DNA from: Verrucomicrobiales bacterium
GTDB taxonomy: Bacteria > Verrucomicrobiota > Verrucomicrobiia > Verrucomicrobiales > V1-33
Direction: 5' to 3'
DNA length: 64,000 nt
Assembly: GCA_028293125.1 (NCBI GenBank)
Contig: JAQGPJ010000052.1
Span: forward strand, 1-64,000
Both the position numbers and the translations under genes were made by a program. Below, piece after piece: positions 56,721-64,000 of the stretch; positions within the stretch are counted from its first letter, which is position 1; every line of letters starts with the position of its first letter. The notes below the pieces were generated by a model that did not search any database, was not told where the DNA came from, and was given only the letters and a program-made list of their open reading frames with translations.

Positions 56721-59700
56721 ATGAATCCCCCCACCCAGCGTCCCTGGGCGGTCAGCCTGAAGGCTGCGACCGCACTTGCCGCGACCACTCTAAGCGCCTC
56801 CGCCGGCACCTATCAAAACGAATTCAGCGGCGGCGTTTCCGACCTGACAATTTACACCCTCGCCGGAGCGCCTCCGGAAGTGCGGGCCACGGATGGCAAT
56901 CCCGGCGGCTATCTCAAGCTGACGGATGCGGTCAACAGCACCACCTCCACCGTGATTTTCCCGGATCTGGATCAGGGGTTTCCGGTCCAGGCCTTCACCT
57001 TTGAGGTGGACTGCCGCATTGGAAACGGCTCCGAAGTGCCCGCGGACGGTTTCTGCATCGCCTTCGCCCGCACGGGCGATCCGGTGCTCACCACCGGCCA
57101 GGGATTTGTGGGTGGTGCCGCCGAGGAGGGAACCACCACCGGACTGGCTATCGGATTTGACACCTACAACAACGGCGGCACGGACCAGATTGGTTTCACC
57201 GTGCGGGTGGATGGCAATATTATCACGGAGATCCCTGCGGCCACGCTGAATGGCGCGCTGGCTGACCCCAGCTCCCTGCAGACCGGTCCCATTGGCAGTG
57301 CCGGCTGGGCCCGTTTCAGGGTGGTTCTCTCCGCCGACGGCAAACTGGACGTCTTCTGGAAGGGTGCCAAGGTGGTGGACGCTGTGGATACCGGATGGGT
57401 GCCCAGCGGCGGCCGCATGGTTTTTGCGGCGCGCACCGGAGGTCTGAACGAGGCCCATCATTTTGACAATCTTTCCCTCGTCACGACTCCGGCTCCGGTG
57501 GCGGCGGTGACCGCGGCCCGGGTGGATGACAAAGGATACCATTTTGAAATCACGGATTTCGGGGCCGCCAGCGTGGTGACCCCGGCCAATGTGGGTGCCC
57601 TGACCATTGATGGAGCGGTGGTCACGGCCACCAGCGTGACCAAGGCAGGCAATGTGATCACGGTGACCTACGTGCCCGGCACTCCGGTGGCGAACCGCAG
57701 TTTACACGAGTACCGACTGGAATTCACCGATCAGGCCAATCTCAGCCTTTCCGGTGGCGCTGCAATCAGCTCGCCTGTCCTCCCCACTGGGAACCTGCTG
57801 GCCGCCACCCCGGTGAACAATCTGTGGACAGTCCGGGAGGTGCGTGATGGAGCCATTGATCCCTTCGATATCGGCCGCGCGGCGGTGATGTTTAAAAGCG
57901 CGGTGAATTTCACGGACGGGGAGAACCCCTTCATGAACTTCTCCGACCCGAACTCCTCCGGCGACAGGGGTCTGTTCAAGCTGGATACACCGTTCCTCAC
58001 CAATGACGGCAACGTGGATGACAACGACATCATCCAGGGAGCCAACATTTCCGTGCAGATCACGGGCACCACTCCGGCGCAGCTCCAGCGCACCTTCTGG
58101 GTGCAGAGCGATGACGCCTTCGCCCTGCGTGCCAAGGGAGCGAAATTCATCAACAAGAATGGGGCCGGAAACATCGACCCTGCGGATGAGGCCACGCTTA
58201 TCTTCGCCGGCGGCACCGGAAACAGCAACACCCGCGGACTGGTCCAGTTCCCGGCGGCGGGCACCTACACGCTGGAATTCCTCTACTGTGAGGGGGGTGG
58301 CGGGGCTTTCAACGAGGTGGCTTGGGCTCCGGGTGATTTTGTCAACAATCCCGATGCTGCAAACTGGACTCTGGTGGGCGGTGAGGGTGTGGCACCGGTG
58401 CTGGCGGGCTCCCTGCCGGCGACTCCGGCCGGCGCGCCGGCCGGACAGTGGAATGTCCGCGAAATCCGCAACAGCAACGCCTCCGGCAACCTGGCCGACG
58501 CCATCAGCTACACGGCCGCCAATGACTTCACCGGCGCCACCGTCAGCGATGGTGTGCGTCCCGTGATGAACTACAACGACCTCACCGGCAGCCGCGGAGC
58601 CACCGGCCTCTTCAACAACGACATTGGACTGATAGGCGACCTGCCTGGCGAGGATGACAACTACATCCTGGCCGGGCGCATCACCATACCGGTGCCGGCG
58701 GCGGGTGATTACACCTTGGAGGGAACAGTGGACGACGGCTTTGCGGTGAAGATCGTGACTCCCGGCGGACGCTTTGTGGCCTCCGGCGGTCCCGGCGGCA
58801 TCGATCCGCTGGACAGTTCGACGTTCTACAATCCCGGCTACAGTGACACTCCGACGGTGGCTGCGGCTCACTTCGACGCTCCGGGCAACTACGACATCAT
58901 CTTTATCTCCCAGGAGGGAGGCGGCGGATCGTCCGGTGAGCTGGCGTTCGCCCCGGGCCGCTTCACCACCATTGGCGGCACCAGTGAATGGGAGCTTCTT
59001 GGGGACACCGACGGGCTTGCAGCCCCCACGCCTTTCCTGCCCGCGGCCCTGCCGGGCCCGGATGGCCAGGCTGGTTTGTGGGGCATCCGCTTCATCCGTG
59101 GCGTCGGTGCCCAGGGGGACAACATTTACAATGCGTTGGCCTCCGTGCTTGGCACTCCCGGCAACGGCGGCGCGAACACGGACGGCACGGTTCCCTACCT
59201 GAACTTCTCCAATCTGGGAAGCAATGAGCCCAATGCCGGCCTCTTTTCCTCCACCAGCACCGGCAATGGAGGGGACGGCAGTGCCGCGGTGGCGGATGTG
59301 GACTTCCTGGGCAGCGCCGGACCCGATGACCAACTGGTGGCCGTGGCCAAGGCGCGCGTGGTGATCCCGACGGACGGAGAATGGACCTTCGGCGTTCACT
59401 CCGATGACGGTGTGGCCCTGCGGGTGGATGGCGCGGTGTTCAAGCGCGTGTCCGGTGACTCCTGGATCGATGCGGCGGACACAAGTACGGTGTATTTCCG
59501 CTTCGGCACCGGCGACTCCAATATCCGTGCAGTCTGCGACCTGACCGCCGGTGAGCACGACATCGAGTTCATCTGGTTTGAGGGTGGCGGCGGTGCCAAC
59601 TTCGAGTTGTATGCGGCCCCCGGCGGATTCAACAATGACGGCGACACGGCCACTTGGCGTCTGGTGGGAGACACTGCGAACGGCGGTCTGGAGCTGGCGG

Positions 59701-59966
59701 CGGCCTCGGTCCCTCCGGTGAACAGCGACTTCCAGATCAGTTCCGTGAGCTACAACGCGGCGGCCTCCGTGGCCACCATCACCTTTCCCTCCACGGCCGG
59801 TGTGCAGTACCGGCTGGAATGGTCCTCCACCCTCACGGAAAATGCCTGGCCCACCGCAGCCACCGTGACCGGTGCCGCCGGTTCAACCACGACGACCGTG
59901 AACACGGCTACGCTCAACGGCGGCACGGCTCCTCAGCGGTTCTTCGTGCGCGTGCGTGAACTGTAA
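56721..59966 (+). CDS. secreted L-type lectin-like protein with three PA14-like domains
   Basis: 1,081 residues with a signal peptide (about 1-29, ATALAATTLSASAG). Residues about 30-255 resemble a legume-lectin-type sandwich: DGFCIAFARTGD, GLAIGFDTYNNGGTDQIGF, FDNLSL. Three PA14-like repeats follow (about 370-550, 575-760, 780-990), each with a HSDDGVALRVDG-type motif and a GxxNIRxxxDLTAGEHDIEFI-type strand. The end (about 1,010-1,081) is the terminal beta-module frequent in verrucomicrobial exported proteins (YRLEWSSTL, then FFVRVREL). Both modules bind carbohydrate in other proteins, so a glycan-binding surface or secreted role is likely. No hydrolase domain is attached. Confidence 0.78.
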   Translation: MNPPTQRPWAVSLKAATALAATTLSASAGTYQNEFSGGVSDLTIYTLAGAPPEVRATDGNPGGYLKLTDAVNSTTSTVIFPDLDQGFPVQAFTFEVDCRIGNGSEVPADGFCIAFARTGDPVLTTGQGFVGGAAEEGTTTGLAIGFDTYNNGGTDQIGFTVRVDGNIITEIPAATLNGALADPSSLQTGPIGSAGWARFRVVLSADGKLDVFWKGAKVVDAVDTGWVPSGGRMVFAARTGGLNEAHHFDNLSLVTTPAPVAAVTAARVDDKGYHFEITDFGAASVVTPANVGALTIDGAVVTATSVTKAGNVITVTYVPGTPVANRSLHEYRLEFTDQANLSLSGGAAISSPVLPTGNLLAATPVNNLWTVREVRDGAIDPFDIGRAAVMFKSAVNFTDGENPFMNFSDPNSSGDRGLFKLDTPFLTNDGNVDDNDIIQGANISVQITGTTPAQLQRTFWVQSDDAFALRAKGAKFINKNGAGNIDPADEATLIFAGGTGNSNTRGLVQFPAAGTYTLEFLYCEGGGGAFNEVAWAPGDFVNNPDAANWTLVGGEGVAPVLAGSLPATPAGAPAGQWNVREIRNSNASGNLADAISYTAANDFTGATVSDGVRPVMNYNDLTGSRGATGLFNNDIGLIGDLPGEDDNYILAGRITIPVPAAGDYTLEGTVDDGFAVKIVTPGGRFVASGGPGGIDPLDSSTFYNPGYSDTPTVAAAHFDAPGNYDIIFISQEGGGGSSGELAFAPGRFTTIGGTSEWELLGDTDGLAAPTPFLPAALPGPDGQAGLWGIRFIRGVGAQGDNIYNALASVLGTPGNGGANTDGTVPYLNFSNLGSNEPNAGLFSSTSTGNGGDGSAAVADVDFLGSAGPDDQLVAVAKARVVIPTDGEWTFGVHSDDGVALRVDGAVFKRVSGDSWIDAADTSTVYFRFGTGDSNIRAVCDLTAGEHDIEFIWFEGGGGANFELYAAPGGFNNDGDTATWRLVGDTANGGLELAAASVPPVNSDFQISSVSYNAAASVATITFPSTAGVQYRLEWSSTLTENAWPTAATVTGAAGSTTTTVNTATLNGGTAPQRFFVRVREL

Positions 59967-60027
59967 TATCTGAAATCCACGGACGGACCGCGATCCGCGG
60001 ATCCCGGTCCGTATTCCATCACTCATG

Positions 60028-60065
60028 GCGGGGGCGCACCGGAAACGGAGTGCCCCCGCTTTTTT
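60028..60065 (+). terminator. Rho-independent terminator after the lectin/PA14 gene
   Basis: GCGGGGG (60028-60034) pairs with CCCCCGC (60053-60059), and CAC pairs with GTG inside, with a 2-base bulge, followed by six T (60060-60065). Confidence 0.85.
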
Positions 60066-60199
60066 ATCGTCTCAGAAAGCCGGCTTTTCCTCGGCATCCA
60101 TGGTCTTTGCGACTGCTTTTGCCTGAAATGCCATGGATTGGATGGTCGTTTAGACAGGGCAGGAGCCCTTCGTTTTCCGCTCCAGCCGCTGATTTTCCC

Positions 60200-61105
60200 A
60201 TGAGCACACCCGCCCTCTCCCGTCGTTCGTTTCTCAGCACCGCGGCCTTGGCCGCGGCGTCTGTTCCGTTAATGAAGTCCACCGCCGCCGCAGCGGCGGA
60301 TCCCGCCGCCTGGACCATGGCCCGGAAAGTCGGAGGATTTTATCTCGGGCCCCAAGCTTGGACCTTCAATAAATTCTCCGCTTTTGAGGCCGTGGAGTTT
60401 GCCGGCCGGGCCGGAGCCAGCGTGATCGAATTCTTCCCTGGCCAGCGCTTCAGCAAGGAGAAGCCGGATCTGAAGTGGGACCACAACGCCACCGATGACC
60501 AGTTCAAAGAGATGGCCGATCATCTGGCCAAGTGGAAAATCGTCCCCGTCAACTACGGCGTCACCGGTATTCCCAATGACGAGAAGGAGGCCCGTAAAAC
60601 CTTTGATTTCGCCAAGCGCCTGGGTCTTTATGGCGTGACCACGGAGTCCACGGAATCCGTGGCCCTACTCGACAGGCTGGCGCAGGAGTACAGCGTCCGC
60701 GTGGGCTTCCACAACCATCCCAAGCAGGACAACAACCCCAACTACAAAGTCTGGGATCCGAACTATGTGCTGAATCTGGTCAAGGACTGCTCGCCCCTCG
60801 TGGGTGCCTGCGCGGACACCGGCCACTGGGAGCGCAGTGGCCTGGACGCGCTGGCGGCGGTGAAACTGCTCAAAGGCCGCGTGGTCTCGTCCCACTTCAA
60901 AGACCGCACCGACATCAAAAGTGAGGATGTGCCCTACGGCACTGGCAGGACTCCGCTGGTGGCCATCCTGGAGGAACTGCAGGCCCAGGGCTTCAAGGGC
61001 AACATCTCTATCGAGTATGAGACCAACTGGGACCACAGCCTGTCGGATGTCGCCCAATGCATCGGCTTCATCCGGGGCGTGGGGGCATTGAAAGGCTGGG
61101 GCTGA
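60200..61105 (+). CDS. TAT-exported sugar phosphate isomerase/epimerase-like TIM-barrel protein
   Basis: 301 residues from ATG 60200 (MSTPALSRRSFLSTAALAAA), whose SRRSFL is a twin-arginine export motif. The rest is an AP-endonuclease-2/xylose-isomerase-like barrel: FYLGPQAWTFNKFSAFEAVE, VGFHNHPKQDNNP, GACADTGHWERSG, VVSSHFKDR, and SIEYETNWDHS supply the usual Glu/His/Asp metal ligands. Substrate unknown; the family acts on sugars or sugar phosphates. It follows a terminator and so has its own promoter. Confidence 0.88.
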   Translation: MSTPALSRRSFLSTAALAAASVPLMKSTAAAAADPAAWTMARKVGGFYLGPQAWTFNKFSAFEAVEFAGRAGASVIEFFPGQRFSKEKPDLKWDHNATDDQFKEMADHLAKWKIVPVNYGVTGIPNDEKEARKTFDFAKRLGLYGVTTESTESVALLDRLAQEYSVRVGFHNHPKQDNNPNYKVWDPNYVLNLVKDCSPLVGACADTGHWERSGLDALAAVKLLKGRVVSSHFKDRTDIKSEDVPYGTGRTPLVAILEELQAQGFKGNISIEYETNWDHSLSDVAQCIGFIRGVGALKGWG

Positions 61106-61134
61106 TGGTATAGTCCGTGTTTGATTGATTCACA

Positions 61135-61566
61135 ATGGCCACCCCTGTCCCGCCCACCCTGAGGGAGGAGGAACTGAAGCAGGATTTCCTGCCGGTTTCC
61201 GATCCCCAGGAGCGGCTGGCGCTGGTGGTGGAGGCCTGTGCCGGCGGCGGTATCCCCGCCGCCGACCGGCAGGATGCGGATCTTGTGCTTGGCTGCGTGT
61301 CCCGCGTTTGGCTGCGGGGCAGCCGGACTGATGATGGACGACTGCATCTGGCGTGGGATGCGGATTCCCCTCTGGTGCGCGGATTGGCGGGGTTGATCTG
61401 CCGGATTTATGACGGTGCGCCGCTGGAGGGAATTCCCGGTTTCCGCAGCTCCATTCTGGAGGCTCTGAAACTGGACCGCCAGCTTTCTCCGACGCGGCTG
61501 AGAGGGCTTCATGCCGTGGAGTCCCGTATCCGCCGGCTGGCATTGGAACCCGGCTCCGGCGCATGA
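61135..61566 (+). CDS. sufE: SufE-family sulfur acceptor
   Basis: 143 residues. QERLALVVEACAGG and DADLVLGCVSRVWLRG; the Cys in GCVSRVW (about residue 54) is the SufE persulfide-accepting residue. It receives sulfur from a cysteine desulfurase (SufS) for Fe-S cluster assembly. No suf genes are nearby. Overlaps the TatD-like gene by 4 bp. Confidence 0.88.
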   Translation: MATPVPPTLREEELKQDFLPVSDPQERLALVVEACAGGGIPAADRQDADLVLGCVSRVWLRGSRTDDGRLHLAWDADSPLVRGLAGLICRIYDGAPLEGIPGFRSSILEALKLDRQLSPTRLRGLHAVESRIRRLALEPGSGA

Positions 61567-62384
61567 AGCTCTGCGACGCCCATTGCCACCTGCATTTTGA
61601 ATCCCTGACTCCTTGGCTGCCGGAGGCGCTGGAGACCGCCAAAGGGGCGGGACTGGCTGCCGCCGTGGTCAATGGCACCCGGCAGGGGGACTGGGCGCAG
61701 GTGACGGCGTTCTGCAGCCGGGAGAACTGGGTGCTGCCGGCTTACGGCATTCATCCTTGGCACGCTGCCGGCCGTGGCGGGGCGTGGGAGAAGGAATTGA
61801 ACGCCCTGTTGGAAGCCTCGCCCTCCGCCTCAGTGGGGGAGATCGGGCTCGATCTATGGATCGAAGGCCATGACCTTGCGGATCAGACTGTCCTTTTCCG
61901 GCGGCAGCTGGCCATCGCGCGGGAGCATCGCCGGCCCGCCACTGTGCATTGCGTGCGCGCCTGGGAGCCGCTGCGTCAGTGTCTGAAAAAGGAGGCCGCG
62001 CCGGACTGTGGATTTCTCATTCACGCTTTCGCCGGGTCGGAGGATCTCATTCCCTTTTTTGCGGAGTGCGGGGCTTATTTTTCTTTTTCCCCCTCCTTTC
62101 TGGCTGAAAAGAGGCAAAACCGCCGGCAGGCTTTCCGGCGAATTCCCCGCAAACGCATTCTGATCGAGACCGATGCGCCCGATCTCGGCCCACCGCCGGA
62201 GCTGAACCCGTATCCTCTCACGGATGCTTGGACAGGAAAACCGCTCAACCATCCGGCCAACCTGCGGCTTTCCTTGGAATGGCTTGCGGCGGTTCTGGAA
62301 CTCAGCGAGGAGGAAACCGCGGGTTTGACGACGGGGAACTGGCGCCGGCTTTTCGGGAGCGGTGATTTCGGGCCTTCAGAATAA
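61563..62384 (+). CDS. TatD-family metal-dependent hydrolase
   Basis: 273 residues. DAHCHLH at residue 5 is the first metal motif, GIHPW (about 62), VGEIGLDLW (about 93), VHC (about 122) and LIETDAPDL (about 200) complete the TatD/amidohydrolase set. TatD proteins are Mg-dependent DNases with a 3'-5' exonuclease role in some bacteria. Its start overlaps the SufE stop (ATGA), so the two are co-translated. Confidence 0.9.
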   Translation: MKLCDAHCHLHFESLTPWLPEALETAKGAGLAAAVVNGTRQGDWAQVTAFCSRENWVLPAYGIHPWHAAGRGGAWEKELNALLEASPSASVGEIGLDLWIEGHDLADQTVLFRRQLAIAREHRRPATVHCVRAWEPLRQCLKKEAAPDCGFLIHAFAGSEDLIPFFAECGAYFSFSPSFLAEKRQNRRQAFRRIPRKRILIETDAPDLGPPPELNPYPLTDAWTGKPLNHPANLRLSLEWLAAVLELSEEETAGLTTGNWRRLFGSGDFGPSE

Positions 62385-62549
62385 CAAAAGACACCGAGGC
62401 CTTGCAGAGAGGAGAATCGGGAACAGTCTCAAAACCGCTCCCGTGGGAAAAGCTGAAATGCTAATTTATTAGCTAAATCAGTGGACAATATCCCTTGTGG
62501 ATGGTATGCTTCCGGCACGGCGGTTTTTCCCCCGCTGGAGCAATGGCTT

Positions 62550-63302
62550 ATGTGCTGTTTCACCGGACCTGTCAGCAGTGTTGACAACACCCGCATTTTC
62601 GCCCGCTGGCTGGCGGGCACAAAGTCTTCCCGGCAGGTGATCGCCTATCAGATGGACTTCAAAGCCAAACGCGATCTGGCCATGGTGCTGCCCCTGCCAG
62701 TGCCGCCGGGCGGCGGGGAGAAAGCCGTGGAGTTTCTGAATCTCGAGAAGGCGCCGGATTTTTTCGAAAGATTGCATGCCCTCTATCCAGCACCTGCCGC
62801 TGCCGGATACTTCAGCCGGTCTGACGCGGCTGATGAAGCAAAGCTCAAACTCGAAGTGGTGAAGGTGGGTTCCTTTGAAGCTTCGTTTGTGCCGTTCCTG
62901 GCGGATTTCAGGCGTCTGGATGAGCGCTTCCGCATGGGGCAGGGCGTCTGGAAGCAACTGCCGCAGTATAAGGACTGGGGTTTTGCGGTGTTCAAGCTGC
63001 GGCCGGGCTTCACCACCGTCCATCCTATGGCTTTCAGCTTTCCCAATTCCCTTCCCGGCAGCGGGCTTTTCTTCCCCACGGTTCACATACACGATGGCAA
63101 GGTGCACTCTGAGGAGGAGTTTGACCACACGCTTTTCTGTCAGGTTCCCTCTGGACGCCATGGTCCGTCCGGCTGGCAGGAGTCTGAGAAATGGGCTTCC
63201 GCAGTCGGGAAAATCGGGGATGCCAATCTGCTGGACCGGTCCGCGCATGTTTACCGGAAGTCCCTGTCCGGCAAGCTCCCCAACCGGGACACTTGGGTCT
63301 GA
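62550..63302 (+). CDS. conserved protein of unknown function
   Basis: 250 residues from ATG 62550 (MCCFTGPVSSVDNTRIFARW); the frame is open from 62481 but this start fits the remembered family pattern best. The N-terminus is followed by QVIAYQMDFKAKRDLAMVLP and LPVPPGGGEKAVEFLNLEKA, a pattern I have seen in unnamed bacterial proteins. C-terminal half: GFAVFKLRPGFTTVHPMAFS, then FFPTVHIHDG. Soluble, no signal peptide, no catalytic motif identified. A small palindrome GCTAATTTATTAGC (62460-62473) lies in the promoter region. Convergent with ispH. Confidence 0.65.
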   Translation: MCCFTGPVSSVDNTRIFARWLAGTKSSRQVIAYQMDFKAKRDLAMVLPLPVPPGGGEKAVEFLNLEKAPDFFERLHALYPAPAAAGYFSRSDAADEAKLKLEVVKVGSFEASFVPFLADFRRLDERFRMGQGVWKQLPQYKDWGFAVFKLRPGFTTVHPMAFSFPNSLPGSGLFFPTVHIHDGKVHSEEEFDHTLFCQVPSGRHGPSGWQESEKWASAVGKIGDANLLDRSAHVYRKSLSGKLPNRDTWV

Positions 63303-63328
63303 GACTGTTCAGTTTTCAGTTTGGTGTG

Positions 63329-64000
63329 TTAGGAAAGCACAGAGGTGAGGATGGATGACAGTCGGGAGGTGCGGGCTTCCGCGGCGATTTGTTTGAGGCG
63401 GGTCATGACGGCTTGGATGGTTTCATCCAAGGTGGAAGTGCCGGCCGTGACGCCGACGCTTCCGATGCCGCGGAACCATTCGGCGTGGAGATCATCGGCA
63501 GTCTCGACCTGCCGCACGGCGGTGCCGAGGCTTCTCACCGTTTCCGTGAGCTGCCGGGTATTGTTGCTGTTCCGACCCCCGATGACCACCACCAGTTCAT
63601 GGGCGGCGCAAAGCGCCTCCAGCGCCGTCTGACGGTCCTTGGTCGGCTGGCAGACGGTATCCCGGAAGATCACCTCCGCATCGGGCCTCAGGCGCTGGAG
63701 TTCCTGCACCAGGCTGAGGACTTTGACGAGGGGTTGTGTCGTCTGGGAGATGACGCCGAATTTGTCCACAGGCGGCAGTTGCTCGAGATCCTCCGGTTTC
63801 TCAACCACCACCGCTTCCGGGAAATCACCGCACAGGCCACGGACCTCCACGTGGCCGGGCTGTCCGATCACGACCGGCTGGCAGCCTGCGGCCACCAGCT
63901 GCGCCAGCGCGTGATGGGCCTTTCTCACCAGTGGACAGGTGGTGTCCGTCACCAAGTGACCCGCACGCCGCCAGGCGTCGCGGTCCCGGTCCGCCGCTCC
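63329..64000 (-). CDS. ispH: 4-hydroxy-3-methylbut-2-enyl diphosphate reductase (partial, 5' end outside window)
   Basis: 224 codons of the C-terminal part; the N-terminus lies beyond 64000. IspH (LytB) makes IPP and DMAPP from HMBPP in the last step of the MEP isoprenoid pathway, using a [4Fe-4S] cluster. Two cluster Cys are visible, TTCPLV and RDTVCQPTKDRQ; the first Cys is outside. GQPGHVEV and GGRNSNNTRQL hold the substrate-binding His, Asn and Thr residues. Frame stays open to the window edge. Confidence 0.93.
   Translation of the reverse strand, partial: GAADRDRDAWRRAGHLVTDTTCPLVRKAHHALAQLVAAGCQPVVIGQPGHVEVRGLCGDFPEAVVVEKPEDLEQLPPVDKFGVISQTTQPLVKVLSLVQELQRLRPDAEVIFRDTVCQPTKDRQTALEALCAAHELVVVIGGRNSNNTRQLTETVRSLGTAVRQVETADDLHAEWFRGIGSVGVTAGTSTLDETIQAVMTRLKQIAAEARTSRLSSILTSVLS

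Overview
The window is GC-rich (roughly 60% or more), with mostly pyrimidine-rich or absent Shine-Dalgarno sequences. It carries a mix typical of Verrucomicrobiota: a double-length UvrA, a redoxin/cytochrome c/copper-monooxygenase-like fusion, a PEP-CTERM-type sorting tail, very large secreted beta-rich proteins, TAT-exported sugar isomerase-like enzymes and BspA-type leucine-rich repeats. I infer a verrucomicrobial chromosome segment; no 16S gene is present to prove it.

Layout. 1-5.9 kb is accessory DNA. It holds the start of a BspA-type LRR protein (minus strand, leaves the window), an AT-rich orphan resembling double-CXXCG immunity-type proteins, a tandem pair of unrecognised paralogues (the first broken by an in-frame TGA), three related short CCAATAA...TTATTG palindromes between these genes, and a long gene-poor stretch. 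6-14 kb has the tandem-fused UvrA and a secreted redoxin/heme/copper protein. 14.2-31.4 kb is one co-directional minus-strand block of eight exported proteins. It is built around a 2,596-residue giant, accompanied by two proteins with self-cleaving S74 intramolecular chaperone domains (one with seven RCC1 repeats), Ca-binding-repeat proteins and a PEP-CTERM protein. A LytTR regulator whose receiver lacks the phospho-acceptor Asp lies just upstream. This block is the most interesting part: the giant's far C-terminus resembles the end of TcA-type toxin subunits.

32.8-44.6 kb has ligA, a membrane-anchored helical protein, a frameshifted polyvalent-protein-type kinase, a serine hydrolase/Sel1-repeat pair, and a MoxR ATPase/membrane protein/ABC ATPase operon. 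44.7-53.5 kb is housekeeping: rpmI-rplT, pheS, pheT, a second broken polyvalent-type kinase, yceI, thioredoxin, and rpoA-rplQ, with clear terminators. 53.6-64 kb holds a lipoprotein, a small peptidoglycan-binding protein, hisD, a secreted lectin/PA14 protein, a TAT-exported TIM-barrel protein, sufE-tatD-like genes, a conserved unknown and the partial ispH.

No rRNA, tRNA, CRISPR array, intact insertion sequence or replication origin was seen.
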